From Siphlonurus alternatus (taxonomy: Eukaryota; Arthropoda; Insecta; Ephemeroptera; Siphlonuridae): a stretch of 64,000 bases of DNA. The stretch spans positions 48,012,829 to 48,076,828 of the forward strand of contig OX463778.1 in assembly GCA_949825025.1 (NCBI GenBank), given 5' to 3'. The notes under the pieces were generated by a model that saw nothing but the letters and a program-made list of their open reading frames with translations, was not told the origin of the DNA and searched no databases. The position numbers were made by a program, and so were the translations under genes. Positions 49,532 through 60,850 of the stretch are shown here, in pieces; position 1 is the first letter of the stretch, and each line of letters begins with the position of its first letter.

Positions 49532-51685
49532 TGATTCTGATTATAGCTTTCGCTAATAATGCATAATATATTAATTATATATTATATATATAAAGAATTA
49601 ATTGACATTAATTAATATACTTCTTTTTATTAGTTATTCTGATTTCTTTTGCGTCTCTTATTAATAAAAAATTTCTTGGGATTTTTTAAATCTCTTTTTC
49701 TTCAAGAAATACGTACGTACAATTAAGAGATAGGAAAACCATATGAAGTCATGAAGTGCAAGCTGAGAGACCTGAGAGTCTATATTGATTGCAAAAACCT
49801 CTTCTAATATCCGTGCATATATTTTATAGCGGATATAAATTTAATACTAGAGTATCAATTTCTCTCTGATAAAGCATTCTCTATAAGTTGTATAATATAA
49901 ATATATGCCTTTTTCTCTGATAATAGTCTCATATAATATATATTATTTATATATTATATATATATACCTTTTTCACCTTATATATTTTATAATAATTATA
50001 TTTTAATGTGAAATCATTATAGTTATCTAGCTGGTTGCAATATACGTGCTCTTCAGCCGTGTGGTAGGCAACCTTAATTACACCACAGCCTAATTTGTTG
50101 TCTACGTTTCAGGATGTAAAAAAAAAATAATAATAAAAAAAAATGTTTTTCTATTATCTGCTCAAATTTTGTTTAATGTAGGATATTTTATTAAATATAT
50201 AGAGTTCGATTAATATCACTATAATATAGCAATATTTTGCATTTATAGTGTATAGAATTCTCTACCTAAAATTTATTTACTATAATATATAGTATTTTTT
50301 ATAATTAAAAATTATGCTAAAATTTAGTGACAGTCGTGCACAAAATTTTCAAAAATAATTTATTATCAATCATCATATTAAATTTGTATAATATAAATTC
50401 ACACACCGAAACAAATTTAATTAATGTATATTAATAAAATTATTGTCAACATTTAATCCAGCTGCAAGGTAAGAGTGATGAACATTAAGTTGTCCCCCCC
50501 TCCCCTCCAACACACATAATTTTTCAAAATTAGTTCAAATTTTGAGTATCGTTTCTGCTACGTTATAGTTCTGGGTTAGAGTGGCGTGGCAGTCGTTTTC
50601 GACAAAGGCGCAATTTCAAATTGTGGGCCGGGGGCAAACATTCTCAGAGTGGGCCCCCTAGGTCCCTGCGTTGGGGGGAGGGGGGAACAGAGACACTGCC
50701 GGAGGCACGATTTTTTTTTATTTATTTAGCAGTGAAAGTAGAAACAACAAGCCCCAAAATTTTTGAACTGTCATTTTTTAAATTTTTAAACAATAGATCT
50801 CCAAGCTATATGGAACGGTAACCCGAATCCTAAAAAATTCAATATCCCATAAGTTCTCCAGAAAAATCTTAAGTCTGCGACAACATGATAAGAGTGAAGA
50901 TTCTGAGAAAAAGGGGTCGGTATACCTTTAACAGTGCAATGGGATTTAACTTGATTAGGCAAAACCCTCGATTTACTCAAAGAAAATTCGTGGTACGAAA
51001 AAAATATAGCGATATTCCCTGACATGAGCTTAAAAAATCTAAAATAATTTTATTAATCTTAAAGCTATAATAAATTTTAGTAGTGTTTGCAGCGTTCGTT
51101 TGAATCACAAGTGCATAATATATATATATATAGGTTGTAAGATATAAACCATGGTGGCACTATTCAATATGTATGTCAGAGGCTAATATAGTTTGAATGA
51201 AATTGGTCAGACTGAACGGGCACATAAAATATTGCATTTAAAAATAATTGAACTAGGGCTTCATACTATTTATGTGTATGTTTAATATAGAACTCGTCTT
51301 TTCGACTAAAAGAACACGTTAAAAGAGCGATAGGAGAAAGTCAATGATCTTGCCAGGCTGACCTTACTCCATTGTAAATAATTAGCTTGTATTTGAAAGT
51401 AATTCCCATGATTATAATGATACTTTTGTTTTACATATTCTCACTCTCGAATACAAGTTTGTACAAAACATTATCACAGAAAGGAAGTCATCGCAATATC
51501 AGGATGTACGCTGAAATCTGACGACGACGTATACTTGAAAGCTTAAAAGCTTCCATTGTCTAATTTTTTTTATTACCTCCCGTCAGGATTTTAATTACTC
51601 CTACCTTGTTTCACTTTACAATATCTTAGAGCAGTTGTAAATCGGACACCGTCAGTCAAGCATGTATACTTCGTAATTATAAATC

Positions 51686-54600
51686 ATGTTTCAAATAATA
51701 TTTATCGTTTACATCGTAACATCTGTTGTTTCATTTGAAGTGTACTGGAACGTACCGTCAAGTACGTGTAATAAGTATGGCATTTACTTTAATTTGTCCC
51801 GATTTGGGATAATTCAGAACACGAATGACAGTTTCTTTGGTGAACATATGGTGATTCTATACGACCCGGGGGAGTTCCCCGCCTTCGTAAATCAAACCAA
51901 GGGGGTCACGTCCAGTTGGCTAGGGAGGTTACGGAACCAAGGACTGCCGCAGCTGGGAGATATCGAGTCACATCTGCGAGCATTAGAGCAACTCGTTGAG
52001 ATGAGAATCCCTGATAAGAACTTCGCAGGTAATTAATATGTTGTGCTGATTTATTATTTTGGTCTATTTTGAATTGTTTTGTGTGAATTATAGAGAGGGA
52101 AAAATAAATAAATATGTTACCTTTTCTAATGGTACATGGTGTTATATTAAAGTAAATAGTGTTACATTGAGAACAAGAAATTTTTATCAAAATTTAATTT
52201 TTAATTATTTCTATAATTTTTTATAATTATTAACCTTAATTCATCGTTACAGTTGAATACATATAAAAAGGATCGAGCAACATAAATTTCCTGATTTGCA
52301 TTTTTTTAATAATACTTTTATTCATATAAACTCTCTCCCTCTCCCCACCCCCAAAAAATGTTATGTGATCCAACACAACTAACACATGCAGGTGTTGGCG
52401 TCCTGGACATGGAAAAATGGAGACCTTCATTTCGTCAGAACTTCTTATCAGGGTCACTCGGAGTGTACCAAAGGGAGTCGAAGGCGCTCGAGAGAAGACT
52501 ACATCCTGACTGGCCTTCCATTCTAATTGACCTAGAAGTAAGGGAAATGTTGTGCTGTCGTAATGTCAGCTGTATTAAATTAAGCTGTAAAATTGCAGGC
52601 TGAGCGTCGGTTCGAGGAGTTCGGTCGACAGTTCATGCAACGTACACTGCAGTTGGTGCGCGAGATGCGACCGCGAGCCTCCTGGGGTTACTACGCCTTC
52701 CCGTACTGCTTCAACAGGGCCCTCAATAACAGCTTGGACTGCCCTTCAAGCATCAAGGGTGACAACGATAGGTGAGTGACTCATGAACTCATGTTGTATC
52801 AGGGGCATCATAAAGAACTTTACATAAAAAAAGCATATGAGTCCGCAAAATAACAAAAGATTTTTAATAAACCATCACTATTTGGTAACATATTTTTAAA
52901 ATTCCTTATTCATATGATGACAGACAAGATGGTGGTATTTTTAAATCAATGCAAGTTTCTTTTACAAAAGATGATGATATTAATATAGTCTATCCGAGTT
53001 AAATGGTTTACGTTGGATCTGACATTATACAACCCTCTCATTATTTTATTGAAGGAAAATGGAGAAAGTTCGTGTGTGACTTGAACCGTAACCCGGACAG
53101 ACTATATAACATTTAATCTGGGTATTTTTTTTTTAAATAAATATTAAATTTATACATTATATATACGACGATTCAGGTAAATTTTTTTTTTTTTTTTAGA
53201 ATAGCCTGGCTGTTCGAATCCAGCTCTGCCTTGTTCCCGTCCTTGTACATGCACATGGGTATGACGAACCCAGAACACCACTTGGGCTTCGTGTACTACC
53301 GACTGGCAGAGGCCTGGCGACTGGCAGATAAGGTGGCACCGCAACCCGCAGTCCCTCAAGCACCGCAAAGTTGCTGTAAACAGCGCCGTCCGGACATTTT
53401 ACCTTACATCTGGTACCGATATGGCAACATGGACACATACCTCACTACGGTAAGCCCTCAGCGTTATCATAAAATAGTCATACCATATTATTTTTAAGTT
53501 AACCCGCTAATAATCAATCAAATTTTAATGACATCTGATTTATAGGATTAATATGTCCTAAATTTAAGTATGTATCGCAATAAATTTTACGAGTAAATTT
53601 TCATTATGTTACGCAATAAATATTTATACATATATAAAATATAATAATATATGTATGTGACATCAGGATTAAATTATTAGCAGTTGAAAGATTAATCTAT
53701 GTCGCTTTAGTAAAAATAAGTTCGCTCTGTTTTTTTCTAGCCTTAAAGCCACTATTACACGATAAAATTTTTCTAATTATTGTATACAATTTTTCCTTGC
53801 AAGAAAATTTCCTCTCCATACAAACAAATGGAGATTAAGTTTTCTTGCAAGAAAAAATTCTATACAATAATTAGAAAAATTGTATCGTGTAATACCGCCT
53901 TTACGCACGTTGGTTATAAATTAATGGTCTTATCACACACAACTATATCGACAGTATAAACTTTTCAGCTTCCTCACTTGTATTTTCAAGAGAGTTTATG
54001 CAATAAGGGGGGAGGTAAAAAGAGCATGGATAACGTTCATGTTTTTGTTCCGGAATAGAGATATCAAAGTAAAAAAGAAAATAATATTGGTTAAAAGTTG
54101 CAAGTCAAATAGAGTCAAAAAAGCATTACTATATGCGAACGAGCTTTAATTTTCTTAATACTGACTGTCATGGATATAACTAAAAAGTTGAGCGTATAAA
54201 AATGACCATGGATTATCGACCTCAAATTTTTTTATTGCAGAAATGAATAGAGCGTGCAAAGTTATGCTACCTTGATTTTTTTTCAGATTTTTTAGAGCCC
54301 GGGAACTATTTTTAAAAAATGATTGAACGTTCTTTTTGTGACGTAACGAGACGCCGCTCCTTAACAAAAAAATAGGACTTACCGCCTCGTGACGTCACAA
54401 AAAGGACTTTCAATAATTTTTTAAAAATAGTTCCCGGTCTCTAAAAATCTGAAAATAATCAGGGTAGCATAACTTTGCACGCTCCATCCATTCCTAGAAT
54501 AAAAAAACATGAGGTCGATAAGCTTGATTTCTACCTTCCCACATCAATGCAATTTTTTTATATTTTGTCACGTGACTGCAGGAGGACCTGCTGATCAGTC

Positions 54601-54827
54601 TGGGCACACCACGAGTGATGGGGCTGCGTGGTGCCGTGTTGTGGGGCAGCTCCGGGGACGTCAACTCCAAAGAGCGATGTCTGCGTCTGCGCACCTACAT
54701 CGAGAACACGCTGGGTCCCACCGTGCGGTACATTTTGGATACTCCACCTGCGCAGATACAACTGGGCATCCAACCAGCCCCGACTATGCCAGTGACCTCG
54801 AAACATTTTGTAGAGAATTTGAATTAA
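51686..54827 (+). CDS. Hyaluronidase (GH56), tandem copy 2, complete, 385 aa
   Basis: This is the second copy of the cluster, predicted secreted. Exons are 51686-52028, 52392-52537, 52599-52771, 53200-53449 and 54582-54827, joining to 386 codons with the stop; intron phases equal those of copy 1. A signal peptide covers about residues 1-16 (MFQIIFIVYIVTSVVS), followed by FEVYWNVPSSTCNKYG. The catalytic acids are D120 and E122, but the residue between them is Met (GVGVLDMEKWRP) where the other copies have Phe. Exon 3 (AERRFEEFGRQFMQRTLQLV...) is nearly identical to copy 1 while the other exons are much more diverged. VLWGSS and ERCLRL are conserved. The last exon ends in a short polar tail (SKHFVENLN), with no anchor. 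AATAAA at 54890-54895 is a likely polyadenylation signal. Intron 4 carries two MITEs. Confidence 0.92.
53744..53903. mobile_element. MITE family B, copy 2, in intron 4 of hyaluronidase copy 2
   Basis: It has termini 'aaagccactattacacgata' and 'tatcgtgtaataccgccttt', with internal arms ('ttctaattattgtatacaat', 'tttccttgcaagaaaa') matching 16331-16478. TA borders both ends. Confidence 0.8.
54205..54525. mobile_element. MITE family A copy in intron 4 of hyaluronidase copy 2
   Basis: The left arm has 'ggattatcgacctcaaattt', 'tattgcagaaatgaatagag' and 'agagcccgggaactattttt'. The centre has 'gtgacgtaacgagacgccgc' and 'gtgacgtcacaaaaaggac'. The right arm ends 'catgaggtcgata'. It stops about 57 bases before exon 5. 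The left arm contains an acceptor-like 'ttttattgcag'. Confidence 0.88.
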
Positions 54828-56400
54828 CTGTTGTGTATAAAAAATTGATTGCATTATTTCATCAAAATATTAGAACGTTAAAGTAATGCAATAAACTGAA
54901 ATTTGCTACATCTGAATTTTCATCTCGAGTAGGTCAGACACCGTCCATATAACAGGGACTATTATGCTTGAACAAAAAATGTATGGCGAAGAAGCCAAGT
55001 TTCCTTTAGATCCGCCACTGACCGTCCAGCATAATATATAATGTCAGAAAATATTATATGGCCATACTAACTTATTCTATGATGTTATGTTATGTAAAAT
55101 AGTTCAAACAGAATTGTGTATGCCTCAACAATTCAGACTATTCATAGCAATTAGCAGTAAAACGTTAATTGGGCAGACAAAATAAGTACTTTTACCCCCT
55201 TCTTTCATGCTTGCATTCAATATTCACATACAGTATGGCGGAGTTACTTTATCATAACCTGTGCATTTTAAAGTTGCCTATGACGCATGCATAATTTATG
55301 TGTCATTGGTAATTTGGCATTGCATCATCCAGCATATGCATGCAAAAATATTACCGATAAGAACGACTTGACAACTTTACATAGATTTTATTTATTTCAA
55401 CATAAAAACCAAACACATTAATTATAGAATTTATGTTCTATAGTTTATGTATCAATTAAAATACATGACGTAAAAGTAATTCGTTTAAAATTTAAATGAG
55501 TTATATAAATAAATTAGTTTTTTTATTAATACTATAGATGTAATCTAAAGAAATGTTATAAGTTAATTAAGTTAAATAAATATAAATATAAAGTTAAAAG
55601 ATATTGGAATTAATCATGGTTTATAACAACAATAAAAACTCGAAAAAAAAATATAATAGAAAAATGTAGTTTGTAAAAAATATAATAATATTAATTACTT
55701 CTCTTTTTTTTTTTTTTGATGTACAGCCATTTTTCCAGTTTCTATTAATGAAGAAGCACAACATAAATCTTTTCTATTTGGGTTTATGATATTGAACTAT
55801 AGTGAAGCGGTCTATTCGCAATTAATTTAACTACTTGAAATAAATATGCACGATCTTCTATATATGAATGAACAGATTACAAACGAGTTTTTTTTCTCAT
55901 GTAAGAGACTGTACTACGTGCATGCTTCGTCCAATCACACTTTTGCTGAGGAAACCATGGAAACTTCAGATTTAGTGGACGGAGAGTGCCATAGAACGCC
56001 AGTGCGTTATATGATGTATTTAGCTAATATGAAGCCATGGCATCAATAAGAAGATAAAAGAACACAAATCAGTCCTGATTGTACATCTCCTGCATTTTCA
56101 TATCTTTATCTCATAGTCTGTAAGGGTGCTTAAGTGATTAAATATTGGTAATTCATGCCTGTAATTCAAATGAAAACTACATTCATTTAGAAGAAATATA
56201 TGATTAATTACAATTGATGACATCTGTATACACTTGTTTTGTATTTAATCTAATTGTAAGATCTATAAGAGCAAAGCTAGGTGCAATATTTGATGACGTC
56301 ATGAATAACAATCGAATCGCAGTGACTTGGTGTATTCAAGGCTTAAAAGATTTACCACTACATCAACTTTTATGACGACTTTTATCAGTAATTTCCTCAC
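54828..56400. other. Intergenic region between hyaluronidase copies 2 and 3
   Basis: AT-rich; it holds the 3' end of copy 2. A 67-codon + strand frame at 55846-56049 shows no signal peptide, motif or splice context and I do not call it. Confidence 0.45.
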
Positions 56401-56410
56401 CCCTCTCTAG

Positions 56411-56497
56411 ACGTTTTTGCGGATCGCATCAACAGTCATTTTCCTGATACCAACGAGAAAGCAAGCATTATAAAGTAACTGCGTTTCTGATATCAAG
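56411..56497 (+). promoter_or_regulatory. Promoter/leader of hyaluronidase copy 3, conserved with copy 4
   Basis: 'gtttttgcggatcgcatc', then 'ttcctgataccaacga' and 'aagtaactgcgt' recur upstream of copy 4 (60746-60850) with few changes, while more distal sequence differs. The conserved block probably contains the transcription start and 5' leader. Confidence 0.5.
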
Positions 56498-58147
56498 ATG
56501 TTGGCATTACTAACTTTGCAATTACTTACATTTATCGTGGTGAACGCTGAAGTATCACCATTTGACGTGTATTGGAATGTACCTTCAAGTTCTTGTCAAC
56601 AGTATGATATTTTTATTAATATGTCTCAATTTGGAGTACTACAAAATAAAGATGATAATTTTCATGGAGACAAAGTGGTGATTTTATATGATACTGGTAA
56701 ATTTCCACTATATTTTAACACAAGTGACACCAGCAGTGCACAAAATGGAGGAATTCCTCAACTTGGAGACATCAATATTCATTTGAGTGCACTCAGGGAA
56801 ATCATTGAGTTAAGGTTTCCAGACAAGAATTTTGAAGGTGAGAAGAAATTGCAAATTGATATTCTAAAACAAAAATTAACCAAGCATTATTGAAAAATAT
56901 TAAATTAAGTTTTATCAATGTTTTACTATACATATAAATGTGGAATATAATATATAATAGTCTAGTGCTCATTTTACATTAATATTTTCTGTTATAATTT
57001 ATGACTACCAATGCTGTTTCTCCAGTTTTCAGGAAATTAAATATATTTCCGGAGAATAATTCCCTGGCTTGAGGCTTGTGGGACTGTAGATCAAATTTCA
57101 AAAATGTAAATTATAAGGACTTACATTATGTAATTCATCAGCTGAGAAAAGTCAATGTTTATATTACAGTTGTTGATTTAATTTCGATATAATTGATAGG
57201 AATGGGCGTGCTGGACTTCGAGTCGTGGCGACCCACCTACAGTCAGAACTTCCCAACTGGTGCGCTTGGTATTTACCAACGGGAGTCCATAGCGCTCGAG
57301 AAGAGACTGCACTCGAGCTGGCCTCAAGATCTAATCAACAAAGAGGTAAGTCCGATTCATTGTTATTAGCTCATACATTATTAGTTCATTTAATTTTGTG
57401 TCCAGGCTGAGCGTCGGTTTGAGCAGCACGCCCGCAAGTTCATGCAGCGCTCGCTGCAACTGGCCCGCGAGATGCGACCGCGCGCCTCCTGGGGTTACTA
57501 CATCTATCCTCTCTGTCATAATTCGGCTAACAATAACAGCGTGGACTGTCTGCCAACAGCCAAAACAGACAATGACAAGTGAGTTTGCCATTATTTGAGG
57601 GGACGGGGGCTGTAATGTACTTCAAATGGAGTACCGACCTTAATTTTTTTTATTGCAGAAATAGATAGAGGGTGCAAAGTTATGCTACTCTGATTTTTTT
57701 CAGATTTTTTAGAACCCGGCAACTATTTTTAAAAATTATTGAAAGTGCAGAGGCACGCCTCTTGCCACCTCTCTTAATAAAAGATAGGACCCAAAAGGGA
57801 CGTGGATTCGAACCCGACCTCGCCAAAACTTTTTAGCAATACTTCCCGGTCCCTAAAAAATCTGAAAAAAATCAGAGTAACATAACTTTTCATCCTCTAT
57901 CCATTTCTGCTATAAAAAATATTGAGGTCGATACTCCATTCTTAGACTGCACATGAGAACTTGTGTAGTCTATGAACAAAAAGACACCAACAAAACAGTT
58001 CAAACAATAATTAATTGTCACTGAAAAATTTCCCACACATTTCTTTTCCTTTTTTTTTAATGCTTATTATTTATACATACATTTAAGCCGAGATTTTAAA
58101 ATATAATATATGTCCCATAAGCTATCTCACGCTAATGTTATATCTAG

Positions 58148-58192
<45 letters not shown>

Positions 58193-59516
58193 AGGGGGTT
58201 GTAGGCATTGTTGAGTATTTCGGGTTGAATATATACTTACAATGTATGAAACTTTATATAATGTAATAAATTATGAATGTTAATATTAATAATATCAGAT
58301 TCGAATTCCTTCTAAAATTATCGAGGCTGTTAAATTTAGTTCTTGGGTGAATATACCTCCTATCTTATAAAAGTATGTTTTATGACAATTTCCTAACCAG
58401 TATTTTTTATATGTTTGATTTTAAGGCTTAGCTGGTTGTTCGAGTCAAGCAATGCCTTATTTCCTTCGATATACCTTGGATCAACGAACGTCGAGTACCA
58501 CTACGAATTCGTCTACTACCGATTGGCGGAGGCGAGGCGCTTGGCACACAAAGTCGACCCGGAGGCTTCTGTTGATAAGAAAAGTTGCAGTGGTAAACCG
58601 AGTCGCCCGGACGTCCTGCCCTACGTTTGGTACCGTTATTCAAACGTCGACAACTACCTCACCGAGGTACGTATTTTCGTGCCGCCTTCGTCATAAAATT
58701 TGCTGTATGACGATAAATTAATTGTTGACATTGAATTCACTATATTATAACTTAATTATATGTAATTTTCCATGTCGATAACAACTTTACCTGTAAACTT
58801 TCAAGTATTATATTATGATTATATATTTAAAATTTATAGTAGTTGTTATAATAATTATCTTGATATAAGTTTAATTAATTGAAGGCTGCAAGCAATCGTA
58901 TATAATAATATGATATCATTTTAATTGTATGTTGGGAGTCTAATGATACAAGTCATACAAGTTTTATTATGCTACATGATGTGATATATAATTATATATA
59001 ATTCTATCAATTTATATTTAACTAAATGTTAAATATTTTTGGTTTATTGAAATTAATGAGACAGATCATAGCTAACGATGTCCGTCAAGAAATTGTTGTT
59101 GTTGTATTATAATGTGTTGAGTCACGTGACTGCAGGAGGACCTGCTGATCAGTCTGGGCACACCACGAGTGATGGGACTGCGTGGTGCCGTGGTGTGGGG
59201 CAGCTCCGGGGACGTTAGTTCCAGAGAGCGATGTCTGCGTCTGCGCACCTACATCGAGAACACCTTTGGACCCACCGTGCGGTACATCCTGAACACTCCA
59301 CCTGCGCAGATACAACTGCGCATCCATGGAAACAAGACCTTTGGTGACATGGTCGAAGATGGGATGATCAGTGAGATAAACGTTACTGACAATGACAGCA
59401 CTGCAGACACTTACGCCTCTCAGGTTCTACGAGATATGCCTTCAAAGACCGCTGGAAAACAACTTGTTACTAGTAGTGTGCTATTATTCTTTTGTTTTTT
59501 ATACTCTGTATTATAA
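56498..59516 (+). CDS. Hyaluronidase (GH56), tandem copy 3, complete, 426 aa, probable GPI anchor
   Basis: This third copy may act on the outer cell surface. Exons are 56498-56837, 57200-57345, 57406-57578, 58426-58666 and 59136-59516, joining to 427 codons with the stop. The signal peptide is MLALLTLQLLTFIVVNA, followed by SPFDVYWNVPSSSCQQYD. The catalytic acids are D119 and E121 in GMGVLDFESWRP. The WGYYIYPLC and later VDC cysteines, YVWYRY and VVWGSS are conserved. Exon 4 adds an extra Cys pair-like segment (KKSCSGKPSRPD) absent from copy 1. The last exon is longer than in copies 1 and 2 and ends, after a polar Ser/Asp/Thr-rich spacer with a possible NVT glycosylation site, in LVTSSVLLFFCFLYSVL and stop. 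A hydrophobic terminus with no cytosolic tail is the hallmark of a GPI-attachment signal. Copy 4 is its closest relative. Intron 3 contains a family A MITE. Confidence 0.93.
57625..57940. mobile_element. MITE family A copy in intron 3 of hyaluronidase copy 3
   Basis: AATGGAGTACCGACCT at the left and 'gaggtcgatactccatt' at the right are inverted. The arms contain 'attgcagaaatagatagagg' and 'tccctaaaaaatctgaaaaa'. The centre differs from other copies and contains 'ggattcgaacccgacc', which on the - strand resembles a tRNA T-arm. Confidence 0.9.
58148..58191. repeat. Poly(A) tract, about 44 bp
   Basis: An uninterrupted A run in intron 3 of hyaluronidase copy 3. It might be a retroposon tail, but no recognisable element precedes it. 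Confidence 0.95.
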
Positions 59517-60720
59517 CTATAACTCGAAATTAATTTATCAAATATTTTTTATACTCTTTCTGTATTTTTTTGTAATCACTTTTTACCAATAATTTTAAAT
59601 ATATTGTATAATTAATGATGATTTTGCTTATGTTGCTGTTTTTTGTTTCATAAAATTAATATTCCTTTACACCTTTTTGTAAAAAATATTAGTATGCATT
59701 GCATAATCTTATGACTTTTGAGTTAAAACTTAAAAGTATAAATTATTTTATAATTATGTATATAATATATATTATTTATAATAATATACATTAGTTACTG
59801 GATTTAAAAATAGAACTTTTTCAGAATATCTTTATTAGGATTTAAACATGTTAGACTCGAAGCGTGCGTGATATAAAACATTGCATCCAGAGTTATAATG
59901 CTTCAGTTTCCAACGCCTTGCTTTATGATTTAATACGAGATATAAATCGAAAGTGATACTAAAAAAGTACTAATAAAAATAATATCAAACATCTAAAACC
60001 TATGTTTGTTTTATTTTAGTCATAGCATCAATAAATGAATAAATGAAACCAGTGAAAATATATTTAAAACCAAACATTATAACAAAAAAATATATTATTT
60101 AAAAAACTATAAATCAAACAGTGATCACAGACATTTTTTTAATAAATATAATTAATCTAATAGTACACAAATAATATTGCAAAATATTATAAAATATGTT
60201 ACACTGACTGACTGGCTTGCTTCGTTCACAATACTGTATCCTGTAAACTAATTCAACTGTTCTTAGGTTGCTTTATTGTCTGTATGTTTAAAAATAAATA
60301 AAATCATAGAGTGTACTTAAGATAAGAATTTTTGTTAATAACTGCGTTTAGACTATACACCACTTTTTTCATCCGAAAGAAGAGAGACTCTGATTTTCTT
60401 TTTATTATATTGTCTTACGATTTAACCTTGTAACCTAGTGATCTATAGCTGAACCTATATATATATTTTTTTTTACTATTTTTTCGTGAAAACTGAGGAA
60501 AGATACCAGATGAATTTTTGTTTACCATCATCTTAAGATAACATAAAATAGTTAATTGAGTTCATTTTTTAGATTACTTATTGATTGGACAGTTTATAGT
60601 ATTTGACCTGATTTAAAAATAACGCCTACTTTTAAACTATATCAAATTTCGAGTAAACAAATTTCAACTACTATATCAAATTTTATGATGACACTCGGCA
60701 ATTTACTCACTCCTTTTTTT
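59517..60720. other. Intergenic region between hyaluronidase copies 3 and 4
   Basis: AT-rich; contains the 3' end of copy 3 and no supported gene or clear repeat. Confidence 0.5.
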
Positions 60721-60724
60721 TCTC

Positions 60725-60850
60725 TATATATATTATATAGCTACAAGTTTTTGCGGATCGTATCTTCAGTTGCTTTCCTGATACCAACGACCAAAGAAGC
60801 ATTAGAAAGTAACTGCGTGCTTGCCTGATTACAAAGCGAATCACAACAAA
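60725..60850 (+). promoter_or_regulatory. Promoter/leader of hyaluronidase copy 4
   Basis: A TATA-rich element (ctatatatattatatagc, 60724-60741) precedes the block 'agtttttgcggatcg', 'tttcctgataccaacga' and 'aagtaactgcgt' shared with copy 3. The ATG used is 60851 (MFVLLTLQLL), because it aligns with the copy 3 start and gives a standard signal peptide. An in-frame ATG 30 bases upstream would bury the signal. Confidence 0.5.

Larger units (their letters stand above)
48995..51685. other. Divergent intergenic region between zinc-finger gene and hyaluronidase copy 2
   Basis: The zinc-finger gene leaves to the left and hyaluronidase copy 2 to the right, so both promoters should lie here. It contains two palindromic elements (49236-49261 and 49344-49531, listed separately). 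A GC-rich patch at 50600-50710 has no credible frame. Confidence 0.45.

Noticed and set aside
54494..54886. Several 66-125 codon frames over exon 5 of hyaluronidase copy 2, both strands
   Set aside because: Shadows of the GC-rich coding exon; only the spliced frame carries GH56 motifs.
57790..57830. tRNA T-arm-like string (GGTTCGAATCC on the - strand)
   Set aside because: No acceptor stem, D-arm or anticodon arm can be paired around it; it lies in the centre of a MITE.
60821..60850. Upstream in-frame ATG for hyaluronidase copy 4
   Set aside because: It would add MPDYKANHNK before the signal peptide and does not align with copy 3; the ATG at 60851 does.
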